In this document: one piece after another, positions 1-12,000 of the stretch
Position numbering within the stretch: position 1 is the stretch's first letter
Layout of the letters: each line of letters starts with the position of its first letter
Assembly (NCBI GenBank): GCA_944472155.2
Contig: OX235279.1
Span: 134,450,920-134,514,919, forward strand
DNA: 64,000 nucleotides
Source: Trichobilharzia szidati
Taxonomy: Eukaryota > Platyhelminthes > Trematoda > Strigeidida > Schistosomatidae
Reading direction: 5' to 3'
Notes under the pieces: generated by a model
Database searches by the model: none
What the model saw: the letters and a program-made list of their open reading frames with translations, nothing else
What the model was told of the DNA's origin: nothing
Program-made: the position numbers and the translations under genes

Positions 1-202
1 TGAGCTATTCGGGCTCAGTGGTAGCAACGTCGTAGCTCAGTGGTAGTAACGTCTCTGACTGCAGCACTGGGTGACGCGGGTTCGAATCTCAGAAGGGACA
101 TGGGTTCCTTCAAGGTTGCAGATACGCCTTGCTGAAGAGTGACAACTAGCACGAAACCTAGGTCCAAGGCTTCCTGCCGATTGCCTCCAACCATCTAATA
201 TC
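1..202 (+). repeat. tRNA-like SINE fragment
   Basis: Bases 30-110 resemble a tRNA gene: an A-box-like TAGCTCAGTGGTAG near 36 and a B-box-like GGTTCGAATCTC near 80. A second A-box-like copy lies just upstream (10-25), so the head may be partly duplicated. The stretch after the B box does not close a clean acceptor stem, so this is read as a tRNA-derived SINE head rather than a functional tRNA. The 5' side is cut by the window edge. No target duplication was found. Confidence 0.45.
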
Positions 203-560
203 ATCACAATAAATCCAGTGCCTCAAAATGTTATTGCGGTAAATAATCCCACAAAATTATTAGCCTGCAGTACTATTCATTCAGCACTGGACGCTGACCT
301 TCACCCTTTACGTAGACCAGTTTAGCTATCAGCCATCCGCGCAATTTAGCATGCTAGCGTGTTGCGTCATTTCATCGGTGCGCGATCCCGAGCTAGCCAA
401 GAAATTATCATCTAATTACAATTTTGATCCGGATATATATCTCGTATTTTGGACGGTCACTTTGGTGTTTTATTTTGCCTCTGGTCTAAGTAGAACATCT
501 GCTATAGGAGTTGCAGAATGCGAAATTGCGTTGTGTATGGACAGTACTCTGAGTGAACGT
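203..560 (+). mobile_element. CR1 5'-end fragment without body
   Basis: The block from the GCGGTAAATAAT motif near 235 through GCTGACC near 290 matches the start of the CR1 element at 46320. It carries the same order of short motifs: GGTAAATAAT, AAAATTATT, GGACGCTGACC. Similarity fades after about 350, and no ORF1 or ORF2 follows. The exact end is uncertain. Family assignment rests only on this 5' similarity. Confidence 0.4.
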
Positions 561-1648
561 CAACATTCCCCGTCTTCTAATGTGTCATCCTGACATCTTC
601 GGTAATCAGCATGTCGATCCCTTAAAAATTTCGTCTTTGATACGCCACTTCGTTATGGCAAATTGCTCGTTAGAGGCACCTGGCCAGCCATGTCTGTATC
701 TCAGTCCAGACGTATATGTCCTGAAGTACACAGTACACTGAATGAAAGACTGCTTTGTCTTGTTTTGTTTTTTCATCTAAGTTAAATAAAAACAGTTAAT
801 CTTGAGAACGAAAAATTGAAATTAACACTAATGTTGTACTATTCCCACACTCATGGAAACTCTTATACTTTTACTAAAAGTATCCTTTTTTTCTTTCCGA
901 AAATCTTGAGAATATGATGCGTATCAGCAATAGGTGTACATTGCAGTCACTTTCGCCTACTGTTCCATTTACTGCAACCATAAGATGATAACAAGGTTTG
1001 CGCCTCATACAATTCGTAACACCAATTACTGCACAGCAATGGAAACAGAGAACCCGGAGTAAAACCTTAGTAATAGAATGATATAAAACACACAGACTAC
1101 TTCAACAGTCAAAGAAACAGAGTGAAAGTTCGGACGAGCAATAACAGAGCACTTCTAGCTAATGTAGTGTTTTAATTCTGGTTATGGAGGCCCAAATCAC
1201 AAATTGTAACATGACTGGTGTTCTTAACCTGACTGTACGAAAATAATGGTATAAGGTCGATTACCGTGAAACCTCACTTAATGTCCATCGACTAACCATC
1301 CAGCATTAAATACTCGATAACAAAGACTTCCCTCAAAAGCAGAATTTATTAACATAGCGAAAATATTCATTCAGGCATCTATAAAACACAAAATAATTGA
1401 GCAAAGAATATCCTTTTCGATAATTTCCTCTTCTGGCTCTACAATTATATATATGTTTATATACATAGAATATTCTAGAATAGTAGTCAATAACAATATT
1501 AGTGTTTTTTAAATAATATCGATTTGTAAAGTAAGATCAATGGAATTACAGTTCATTAAAGATGCTTAAATAATAATAATAATAATAAAGATATAATAGC
1601 AAATAGAATATCAAATAAAATAAAGGAAATTTCCACAAAAATTGAGGA
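561..1648. other. no gene recognised
   Basis: AT-rich sequence with frequent stops in all frames. It ends in a short AAT microsatellite near 1569-1588 that abuts the 3' side of the minus-strand PLE. Nothing coding can be supported here. Confidence 0.5.
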
Positions 1649-3475
1649 TCATTCAAACCTAGATGGCCAAGGTAAGGATAATGTCTGAACTAGCTTCTTT
1701 TGGACGCACAAATTAGGCTTCTTAATGTGGATCCCAACAGCCTCAGCAATATTTAGTAATCGAACTCTTAAGGCGAAATTAAGATTTGTTGGTATGCGGT
1801 AAATGACTCTGAAAGCCTGGTTAACATCAATCTTGTGTTCTGTATCCACAAGATGAGATAGAATAGCGCTATGAATAGATTTTGTTTGTCCTTTACTTAA
1901 CCACAAAGGGTGATGTTCGGAAATCCGACGAGAAACACGCCTATTTAACTGGCTCCACAGGAGCAGTTAAATTGGTAGATACACATGGAAGAGGCGAAAT
2001 TAGGCAGTTTGTCTTTTACTCCCGAACGCAAAAGAGGAGTGGTTTTGAAGACACAGCGTAATTCAGCAGCAGGGAATGCTCTTTTTACCGCATTTCTAAG
2101 GCACTGTGTTAGTATCTCGCTGATGTTGTCCCCAAGGAACTGCATTTGTAAGAATAAGGCCTTTTTAGGAACTGTTGGTACCTTGGGCTGCTTTGATTTT
2201 AGATTCATATTCTTATCAATAAACTTTTCTGGATAACCATTTTCACTCAGCAACCGTTTAATATTATTAAGTTCCTCATCAAGACATTCATCCGAGCAGA
2301 TTGCTCTTGCTCTGTGAACCAAGCACTTTATCAGATTGCGTTTGTATTTTAAGGGCACGAAGCTGAAAAAATGAGTATACTGACCCGTTGATGTAGGTTT
2401 TCTATATACACTTCTTCTTATTGTGCCATCCTCTTTTCTGGTCATAAGGACGTCTAGAAATGAAATACTAGAGTCTTTTTCTTTCTCAATAGTAAAATTT
2501 ATTGCAGGATGAACCTCGTTAAATTTATCCAGGATGTTCTTTGCTTCCTCCTCATTTTTCATAATCAAAAATGTATCATCCATGTACCGACAATAGAATT
2601 CAAGTTCATCAATAACATCCTTCAAAGGCCCATTTTCTAGTTTCTCAAGGAAAATGTCGGCTAGAATGGGTCCTAGTGGTGACCCCATTGCCACACCATC
2701 GATTTGTCTATATAGTTCCTTATTAAATAAAAAGTGGACATTCATTGTGCATTTCAAGAGAAGCTCTTTCATAAAAGATATAGGAATGCCAACATCGATG
2801 TTTCGTCTTATGAGTTCTTCGCATACAAAGTCCACTGTTTCCATAAGTGGTACATTGGTGAATAAGGAAGATACGTCAAATGATATCATGAATTTATTGT
2901 CAACATTTAAATCTTTTATCCTTTCAACAAATCCAAAAGTATCCTTTACACTGTGTTTCACCAACTCGGTATGAAGAGGCTGTAAGAGTTCGACTAACCA
3001 TTCGGCTACGGGATGGTATGGGGAATTTAACATATCTAATACTGGTCGAAGCGGTATGCCATTTTTGTACACTTTAGGCAAGCCATATAATCTTGATATG
3101 AACGTTCCAGTGGGTTTCAGTGATGTATACTGACTCTGTGAGATAAAGCCTTATTGTTTCAGTCTTCTTAATGTTTCCGTTAATTGTTTCTCTATCTTTT
3201 CAATCGGACCCAGAGAAGAGGAGATTTTTTGAAATTTTAGATTATCATTAAGAATAGTATTCATCTTCTCAAAGTAATCCGCTTTGTTCATGATAACCAC
3301 CCCTGAGCCCTGATCCGGTCTTGTTATTATGACGTTATCACTTTTACGGAGAATATCCAGAGTTTCTCTATGTTTTTTGGTTAAAGTATTATCCAAATTG
3401 CGTTTACTGCTCATTAATAATCCCGAACCGTAGAATCCCAGACTCAAGCAGCAACTGGGTAATCTCTAGCGTTGC
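1649..3475 (-). mobile_element. Penelope-like element, RT plus broken GIY-YIG
   Basis: This is a minus-strand Penelope-like retroelement coding region. Reading from 3447, the frame shows the PLE RT landmarks: RPDQGSGVVIMNK, then GLPKVYKNGIPLRPVLDM, SFDVSSLFTNVPL (motif A), GVAMGSPLGPILADIF (motif B) and YCRYMDDTFLI (motif C, catalytic DD near 2579). The C-terminal GIY-YIG endonuclease follows: SMCIYQFNCSCGAS, then a break, then RRVSRRISEHHPLW and the family's usual ending LCVQKKLVQTLSLPWPS near 1660. There are two lesions. A TAA stop lies at 3151-3153, in the same frame on both sides. A small deletion at about 1945 shifts the frame and removes the YIG residues. The N-terminal part upstream of 3475 is not recognised, so the copy is probably 5'-truncated. 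The family is certain at clade level; no element name is claimed. Confidence 0.9.
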
Positions 3476-4545
3476 AGTAGTCGTCTGCTCAGGGTGGAAT
3501 AAACGGCAATGAGCAATAGGTCCTAGAAGGTACCTTTGTTCGTCTTAATTGCATTTCGTAGTAAATTGTTTTTTTATTATATTACCTTTGCAACTTATCT
3601 CTCACGGCCATCTAGTGAATCACTGAGTGCAGCTACCATTCTTTATAGCCACCGGAAAACAACACTCTTAGATTTATCTCCACTCATTACAGCTGGTTTT
3701 AGTCCCTCAAAACCTGTAGCCCGTGTGTTTCAGGAGTAGTGTGGAGCGAAGAAAAATTAGACCAGTCCATTTTGTTTTTACAAGAGAAAGTCTAGTGACC
3801 CTGGTAAGGACAAACACTTGCACTTAAAATCCAAGTGTACATTATCATATGGCAATGTGACTCACGCGATGCTGAAGAGCGGAAGTTTGAGAGCTGTCAT
3901 CTAGCAATATATAAAATGACTTCCCACAGAAACGTGTTTGCTTCACATCAATGCTTCAATGCTAGGATGGTGCCCAGCCTCGTAAGTGCTTCGAATTCCA
4001 CTCCTAGACAATAAACTCCTAGGCCCCAACTAGTCTACTGGCTGACAGAGAGCCCAGAAAAAGAAGAGGGTGGATTCCGATGCCCCAAAAACAAAACCAT
4101 AACTAGTGAGACCTCAAAATGGGAACTAATTTAACGTATCTCACAGGCAGAGCCTTGGTGAAAATAACAAAGGTAACAGACGAAAGCTTATACCATCTTT
4201 TACGCACCAGCTACCAGTAAGCTCCATATTTGTGTATTCACTGAACTCTTTCTCGTCATGGTGAATATGGCAGCCCGATAACATATTTCTCCCTATAAGG
4301 GCGAAATCTACTGGTGGGATCGTATGTGTCCTTTCGGTAGGGGCTACATTAGCGCTCTTCGGAATTGTAAAAAGTAATATTTAGAGTGTGAAACAATATT
4401 ATCTTTGAATTCCGAAAGGTTTCCAAACTGTTTTTAAGCTGCTGACCATAAACAACATTTGGAAGTTATGTTAGAACCTGGACACATGCATGAGCTTTGT
4501 TCTGAATTCGAATTCAGCCTTCAGTACTACCTCACGTAACAATAC
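3476..4545. other. no gene recognised
   Basis: Mixed-composition sequence with only short open frames and no recognisable domain. It separates the PLE from RTE and CR1 debris. Confidence 0.5.
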
Positions 4546-4815
4546 TCTCCAGAAAATTTTCCTTAGAATCCTGAATGAAGCTTACTTGGGTCGAATGATG
4601 ACACGACACACCAGGCAACTCGGAATGAGAAGTTCAGTGAAGCTTTTAAAATGGAAACAAAAGTAGAAGAAGGCAGTCCATTATCACCAATGATACATCG
4701 GATGGTTGTGGACTGAATCATGAAAAGGGCCGGGAAGGTTGCGAAACAGTGGATTGACTTAAAGACCCTTGAAGATCTGAACCTATCGAATGAACTTTCT
4801 CTTAGGTCCACAGCA
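4546..4815 (+). mobile_element. RTE-A reverse transcriptase fragment
   Basis: The plus-strand translation around 4640-4800 aligns with the RT segment between motif B and motif C of RTE-A: NEKFSEAF, then SPLSPMIHRMVVD, IMKRAGK, and LKTLEDLNL. The GVRQG box of better copies has become KVEEG, and a stop interrupts the VVDWIM motif. It is a short internal relic with no ends preserved. Confidence 0.6.
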
Positions 4816-5085
4816 ATCCACAGCAATCATCATTGAAGATTGGGTGATGACTGTCACTGTTCAAGTCGATTCGTTTACCTGAAGGCTTACAGTCAAGTAT
4901 CCACGCCATTTGGGACGCCGTCGTGTTACGTTCGTGCACTATCCCTAGCTAGTTAAGCAGTCAACCTCACACTCCGATTTGGTCCTGAGATTTAATTTGT
5001 AATTAGGACTACCAGTTTTAGTGTTTAGCTTTTACTTTGGTCTATGCGGAACGAATACTATAGAAGTTGTGGATATTAGATCTTA
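4816..5085 (+). mobile_element. CR1 5'-end fragment hosting an RTE insertion
   Basis: From CAGCAATCATCATTGAAG near 4822 onward this matches the CR1 5' leader at 46348-46620, including the GCCATTTGG, CGTCGTGT and TAGAAGTTGT motifs. The last 13 bases (ATATTAGATCTTA, 5073-5085) are the target-site copy of the RTE-A insertion that follows. The second copy is at 8126-8137. No CR1 coding body follows. Confidence 0.6.
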
Positions 5086-8000
5086 TTATTATTGTTTCCT
5101 TTAATTCCTAGAGGAACATAGGGCTTCAGCCGTGCGTCTCCATTGCGTTCGGTTCTCTGCTAGAGTCTTCACCTTGCTCCAAGTCTGCCCACACGTTTTC
5201 ATCTCCTCTTCACATGACCTCCTCCAAGTCACCCTTGGACGACCAACTCGCCGCTCACCTTTCGAGTTCCACTCGAGCAATGGCATGTCTAGTGATGTCA
5301 CTTGATGGCTTGTTTTCTCAGAGTATGGCCAATCCATCTCCATTTCTTCCTGCCTATTTGTTTCATAATCGGTTCCTGGTTGGTTCGCCCCCAGAGATCC
5401 CTGTTGCTGATCTTCTCCGGTCGGCCATCTGATCTTGAGTATTGAGCGAAGACAACCGTTTGTTTGAGATGCTCTTTATGACGCGCCAAATCTCTGATCC
5501 GTATAGTAGCACTAACTTCACATTGAAGTTGAAAATCCGGATCTTATTTTTGATGCTGAGTGCTGTTGACCTCCACACAGACTTGAGAGTAGTGAAAGCT
5601 TGTCTTGCTTTTCCAATTCTTGCTTTCATATCCTCGTCAGTTTCGCCTGTAGTTGAAGCGATGCTTCCCAGGTAAATAAAAGAAGTTGTTTCTCTCAGGC
5701 TCCTCCCATTTATGCTGATCTTTGTCTGTTTTTGTTGTTCTTGCCCAGGAATTTTCATCACCTCTGTTTTCTCCATGTTCACCTGAAGTCCTATCTTCTC
5801 CGGATGCTTCTTCTGCCAACTTGTTGCTTTTCGCTTGCATGTCTTCCAGTTTGTGGGAAATCAGACATATATCATCGGCGAAGTCCAGATCCTCCAAGTT
5901 TTTTGTGTGGGTCCATTTTATGCCTGTTTCCTCATTGCCCGCTGTTTGTCGCACTATCCAATCTACTGCAATGAGTATACCATTGGCGATAGTAGGGGAC
6001 CTTGTCTTACTCCTGTCCTCACTTCGAAGAATTCTGTAAGTCTCCCGTTGTGGATTACTTGGAATGCAGCATTATCGTACAGCTGTTGGATGAGATGTCG
6101 ATGAAGTTGAGATACAGAGGTGACTGCCATTCCAAGCTTTGTTCAATGATGATCCGTAATGTGGCGATCTGATCAATGCATGACTTGTTTCTCCTTAATA
6201 CAGCCTGTTTCGGTCGAAGTTTTTCATCTAGAGCATGTTTGATTCTCTCTGGGATGATGCGGCTTAGCATTTTGCTTGGGATGGACAGGAGCATAATGCC
6301 GGGCCAGTTCTTGCATTGACTTAAGTCTCCTTTCTTTGTTAGTTTGAATAAGTATCCTTTCTTCCAGTCCTTCCAGGGTACCTTGCCCTCTTTCCACACC
6401 TTCTCCAGTAGTGGCGTCATCAAGTCCGTTGTTGTCTCTGGGTCCATTTTCAATGCTTCTGCTGGGATTCCATCTGGTCCTGCTGCTTTTCAAGCTTTTA
6501 GCATCTTGATTTCCTTCAGGACTTCTGATTTCGTTGTGGGGCGTTGGTGTTCACTGGTAGCTCTGTCTCCGTTGTTGGTATTGTTGGGCGCGTTGTAGGT
6601 GGTGGTCGATTTAGGAGTCTTTTGAAGTGTTCAGCCCAGTGTTTCCTTTGCTCCACTTCTTTGGTGAGTGACTTTCCGTTGTCATCCTTCACCGGCTTAA
6701 TTTGTATCAAACTTTTTCCCGATAGGTACCTAGTTGTTTGGTAGTGTTGCGAGGTCTCCTTTGCCTATCTTGTAGCTTGTTCTGCTTCACTTGCCATGGC
6801 TTCATAATATTGTCTTTTGTCTTACCTGGCACTCTTCTTTACTCTTTTTTCAGTGTATTGCAGTTTGCATTCAAGTCCTGTTTTTGTTGCTCGTCGGTGC
6901 ACTGGAGAAACTTTTGTTTCACCATCCCTCTCTCTTCTATCAGTCTCCAAGTGTCCATAGTGAGCCAATGTTTATCCTGTCTCTTCTTTCTGCCTAGAAC
7001 TTCCATGCAGGTTTGACTCCACACTGTTTTCAAGTTGTTCCAGTGCTTTTCGACGCTGACCTCTTCGCCAGTGTTGATTTGTGTCTCGACTTTGTCCTTT
7101 ATGGTTGCAGTGAAGATGTCCTTTGTGTCCTGGTCCTTCAGTTTTCGAATGTTGAACTTGGCTTGTGATCTGTCTGCAGCTCCTGATTCTCTGAAAGCTT
7201 TTAATTTGCTTTGGATCGTCCCTCGTACGAGATAGTGGTCTGAGCCAATGTCTGCTCCTCTTCTTACTTTTGTGTCCAGCAGGCTGCGCCTCCACTTCCT
7301 TGAGATTGAGATGAAGTCAATTTGGTTTTTGGTCCGCCCGTCTGGTGGCATTCATGCGGCCTTGTGGATATCCTTGTGCTTGCATACGTTGCCGCCAATC
7401 ACTAGTTCATTGAAGGCGCAGAAGTCGACGAAGAGTTCTCCGTTTTCATTCATTTCTCCGAGAGATTCTCTACCCATGATGAATTCCCTTCCCGTGTTGT
7501 CTGATCCCAGTTTGACGTTCATGTTTCCCATTAGTATTTTAATGTCGCCCACTGGAGTATTGTCCATTGTTGCATGTAGTTGTCTGTAGAATTCTTCTTT
7601 CGTTTCGAGGTCTGCGTTGTTGGTCGGTGCATAGCATTGTATAATTGACACTTTCCTTCCTTTTGAGTTGAATCTGGCGGTCATTGTCCTGGGCGAGATC
7701 GCCTCCCATTGCATCAGGACCTTCGTTGCCGTTGGTGACATCATGATAGCCACGCCCTCGGTGTGCGAGTGGTTATCTTCTGAGTGACCAGAGTAGATCA
7801 CTGACTCACCCGTTGACAATTTGGTGAGTCCATTCCTGTTCCATCTGCTTTCACATATTCCCAGTACTTGAATACCATATATCTTCATCTCGTTTGCGAT
7901 CTGGGTAGCTTTGCCAATCTGGTACATGGTGCGGACATTCCATGTCCCCACACAGACTTTTTCTTTTGGCGCAAGGAGATTCGTCGTGCTGAAGTTTCTG

Positions 8001-8125
8001 TAGCAGGTTTGTTTACAGGGTGGGGTTGCTAGCCTCACGCCTGAGGGTGTGCCAGCCGGGGATCGAACCCCGGACCATGTGTCGGCGAGCGTCCTAACCG
8101 CTATGCCACCGACGCACCCGCGTTA
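5086..8125 (-). mobile_element. full-length RTE-A retrotransposon, broken
   Basis: This is a minus-strand non-LTR element of about 3.0 kb. In element order it has a tRNA-like head (8125-8040), an apurinic-type endonuclease (8038-6839, with KEKVCVGTWNVRTMYQ, CESRWNRNG and GSDHYLV), an RT (about 6700-5500, with LSQCKNWPGIMLLS, GDLSQ and LDFADDICLIS), a C-terminal WIGHTLRK region, and a 3' end GAAGCCCTATGTTCC at about 5115. It ends in an AAC/AAT-rich tail. A 12-13 bp target duplication (5073-5085 and 8126-8137) shows it is complete at both ends. Lesions: a TGA stop at 7352-7354; the endonuclease GD(M/F)N box reads GNMN (Asp to Asn); frameshifts near 6838, 6515 and 5780; and a deletion of about 83 bp near 6097 just after the FID of RT motif A, compared with the copy at 54410. 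It is RTE clade, similar in type to the schistosome SR2/SR3 group (from memory). Confidence 0.85.
8040..8125 (-). promoter_or_regulatory. tRNA-like head of RTE-A
   Basis: On the minus strand the first 80 or so bases of the element look like a tRNA gene: TGCGTCGGTGGCATAGCGG with an A-box-like part, then CACATGGTCCGGGG and the B box GTTCGATCCCC. The element body (GAGGCTAGCAACCCCA) follows directly, before the endonuclease frame. Because the target duplication lies outside this head, it was part of the inserted unit. It could act as an internal polymerase III promoter, which is inference only. Confidence 0.6.
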
Positions 8126-8137
8126 ATATTAATCTTA

Positions 8138-8559
8138 GTTTTCTGATTCTCATCAGTCCTGCATGCTGCTGAAACATTGCTGTCTATTTGAGTAAATAAA
8201 GCCGCTCCATTGGGATTTCTTCCGTTGGTGATGACTGGTCTAGTTCATTTAAGTTCATCTTAAGCATCCTTTGCGCCGCTTGTATCAACTTGCTGGTTTC
8301 CTCTCTCACATCTACGAATTTGTGAAAACTTAAGAGGCTAAAGGTATTGACATTCGGGAAAAGTAAGTCTGAGGGCTTAAACAACGTAAAACAATACAGA
8401 GTAGTAGCTGAATGACCACAAGAATGGACATAGAGAAATCATCTCTCTGATAACATCAATATTTTCAGGATAGCGCTGTCTGCCAGGTGTATAAATCATG
8501 GACCCAGAGTATTTTATTGATCGCAATAAAAACTGACACTTCCTGCATGTATTCGTAAT
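8138..8559. other. unassigned, one unknown short frame
   Basis: A minus-strand frame of 66 codons (8384-8184) has a fairly ordinary composition (LLSFHKFVDVREETSKLI and onward) but matches nothing I recognise. No splice context or neighbour supports it as a gene. It lies between the RTE-A target duplication and a PLE 3' region. Confidence 0.3.
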
Positions 8560-9060
8560 CCATTATCACGCATACTCGGTTGTAATATTTTATATTTTTT
8601 ACTTTCCTGTTCTCTACCCCCACCCGATTTGGTTTCTACACCTCATTACCACTATTACTGACTTGAAAAACTCTCAATTTCTAGTCATTTATTTTACGTC
8701 ATCCAACCTATTTGCTCAATTTTAGTCCTAATTTAAATGGCATTATTCTCTAACCCACCTCTACTTAGTCTCTACCTGTAATTACCTCTCTTGCTATCCT
8801 GACCTAAGTTGAAACATTTTAGTCAATTGTATTACGTCATCTAACTAACTAACTTAATCTTACTCTATTTGCTGTCTAATTAACCTTGTTTCTACATTAG
8901 ATCATTCTTGTATTACCTAATTAATTATCTAAACTTGACAAACCTCATGTATATGCACACAAAATAATTATATATAAATGCGAGTGTACAGCTGCGTGAA
9001 TGAATTCGCCGAAAAGACTCTCTTCGCTGAACGTCTTCTCTGTTTCACATGAATAATGAC
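8560..9060 (+). mobile_element. PLE 3' untranslated region
   Basis: This stretch resembles 17820-18235 and, more loosely, 31087-31165. All share pyrimidine-rich CTCTACC and TACGTCATC runs, a TATATAAATGCGA-type motif, and the ending GAATTCGCCGAAAAGA. At the other two sites it lies downstream of recognisable PLE C-termini, so it is read as the PLE 3' region with its coding part lost. Confidence 0.55.
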
Positions 9061-12000
9061 TGATAAGGCGTGTAACATCAGAAGCACCTCATAAGTGGCT
9101 GATGAGATAACAAGTAATCAAAGTGATTATGATCAAGATTTACCATTTAAAGAGACTTGTGAAAACAACGAGGAATCTGAAACAATAGACTTCACTACAA
9201 AACATTGTATTGATCAAAACTCAATATTTTGGTCTCAGTGCAGGAACCTAATCTAGGCGTTTTACCGTATAGCTCCTCAAATATTACAAAACTAAATCAA
9301 CATCGCCTTCTGGGAGCTATACAGTCCGATCGTTCACCAAATACAAATACATACTGTACAAAAAAATTAAATAGCAAAAACAACATTAAAATGCTTTAGG
9401 AGCATATGGAATATTCCTAACTACGTGAGACCAAAACTCTATCTGCAAGAATCAAACAGAATAAGACACTCTTCCTGCAGACAACTCAAAGTCAAGTAGA
9501 CACTGAGTGGGGTTACCATGAATTATTTTTAAACAAATCGCAACTGTATGACAATACCCTATTATTATCAACAGTTCACCATCACAAAAATGCAAAGTGA
9601 AGAGTAAAATATGGCCGACCAAAGGTAAATAATAATGGCAGACGCTTAGTTAAGAGTTAAGCGAATTTTAGTAGGATGGACGAGCTCTCAGCTGATGTGA
9701 TAATTGGGTAAAAATGGGCATCACATAACCAGATATCATCGCACAGACTTTGCTGATCCACCGTGGGAGTTCGGTACCAGGTATTTATCATATTATTCAC
9801 TACCCTTGTTGCAGGCGGAAGGCAGAATACGCACAAGGTTCGTAGCATAGCCTTCCTCTAACTTTCGTTTTATATTATTATTTGTTTCGTGGTATTATTT
9901 TGGGCTAGCACTGGGCATATACTGTCAACTCTAACAACATTATTGTTGCAGAATATACTAAAAATGTCCCTCAAAGTTCTGTTGTTAACTAGCTGTTTAC
10001 CTAAACTCTGTCCTCCAACCCTGAAAACGTCCGTGATCCAGGTTCTTTGCATTTTGTTATGTGGCTTTACTAGGTGGCTTAAACCAGTAACTTTACCAGT
10101 TGCTTTTCCAAAGTTCTTGAAGATGACATCTCCCAGGCTTTGAGCATTGGCTGCACTTGTTGTGTGTCAGATAAATGACTTGCCATTAAGTCATGATGTT
10201 TCTCGGCTGTATGTTTACTGCTCTCAACACACCAAATAACAGCACCACGGATAATTCCTTGCGGCAACTGGACTACTTAGACTAAAAGGGACGATAATCC
10301 TCGAGGAAATTTGTAAGTCAAGCTTTAAAGATAGGACTGGTGGTGACATCATTTCAGTACCTTCGAGACTTGGACTGACACAGTGACATGCACGTACAGA
10401 GGCGACAATGTTTTTGCTATGGTCTCAGAGAGTCAAGGAAACATTTGTAGATGAAGTTAATCAGGATCACTAGAACTACTGGGATTAGGCACTAGAAGCA
10501 GATTCGGGATGACCACAATCTCAATATTAGGAGTTTCGATTCTTGTATGAGAAGTCTCTTAAGATCTGAAATTTTTGAATGTGTGATGTAAGGACGAGTC
10601 CAGAAGGCCGAAATTATAAACATTCATGCTGGAAGATAGCTCAGTATGACTTCCACTTCCTTCTCGTTTAGTGGATCAATACCAAAAAGTTCAGATTGTT
10701 CTTTAGTTGCATTTGATACTTTTAATAGTGTACTGAGAGGTCACTCTTTGTGGCGGAATTTCAGTATCTTTGGAACGTGGGGTCGGTTTGGTTATTTTCG
10801 TTTGTTTCCATACCTTGGTAAGTCATCATTTGCAAGACATAGCAGCTCGTGTTTAAAGTCGCTTTATTTTGTTGAAAAGTTTCTTAGTTTAATCCTCATA
10901 CTATCCAGAAACAGAAATTGGGAATATTTCCAATGGTCATATATCGCTAGGCTTTATGGTTTTCTTTGTGCCCATGACATGAACTTTGGTTTAACGGACT
11001 TATTCGATATAATTCAGAGGAAAACATGACATTTTTATCTGTACTCCTATCTCAGGCTCCTTAATAGATGTACAAGACATATTGTCCGGTATGGCAATAC
11101 TTAAATTGTGATTGAGTACCATGTATTGCCACGGTTTACCAGAAGCCCCTTCATTTTCACCAGTTCATAGGGAAATTATCCAGCACCAACCAAATAAACA
11201 AAAGCTTGCGCACTTAGATTAATGGGTGACTAGCGGACTAGTTATCTGAATCACAGTACTTGCTAATTTGCAATGTTAGTTCTGTTTATTCATTAGGGTG
11301 GGCAAGTGTCACAGTTTTTGAGGCTATTTATTATCATCAGTAACTTTTTTGTGATGAAGGATTGAGTCAAGGGTTTTCTAAATTTACCACAGCAGTTTTT
11401 TCTTGCAGATGGCTTTTGTAACTTGAGTATATTTGTAAATATAGAAAAGCAGTATAGTGAATGATATGATATGCATGATCATTGTTTCATGGATTATAGG
11501 TCGGCTTCAATTTTGGTGATACTAGTACACTGTAAAGGCTTAAGTGAACGTAAGTTTCTTGTGACTCCGTTAAGTACATTTACATGCTGCATTAAGGATT
11601 TAGGCTAAATCAATTCCTTGGACTATATGCAGTGGTGTTGCATTTTGTTTGGTGCCACCATATCCTGAATAAATACATTTTGTATAATATTTCCTCTAGC
11701 TAATCTGGATTTTTCGGCTCTTCTGGAATGATCACATTGTATAAGTAAGTAAATTGGTCAATGCACTTAATCCTTTGGTTTCTTATTGTCAGATCAAGCA
11801 CTGAGGCAAAGTAACATCTTATTTAGAATGTCACCCATTTTTTAGCAGAATGAAAAATTTCAAATTCTGTAAATTGTGAAATAACGTCCGTTTTTGCCGT
11901 AGCTAGTATATTCACATGATCCCAGTGGAAAGTCCTTAGAATGTTTCATTATTTCCCATTCGCAGTAATCTAGTTTGATTGTATTTCTTATCGCGAGACA

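Noticed and set aside
5732..6104. Plus-strand frames across the RTE-A element
   Set aside because: They are antisense to the recognisable RT and endonuclease.
8184..8384. 66-codon minus-strand frame as an exon
   Set aside because: Reasonable composition, but no convincing splice sites or known similarity.
10646..11029. 127-codon frame as a host gene
   Set aside because: Biased composition, no domain, no splice context; likely a chance frame.
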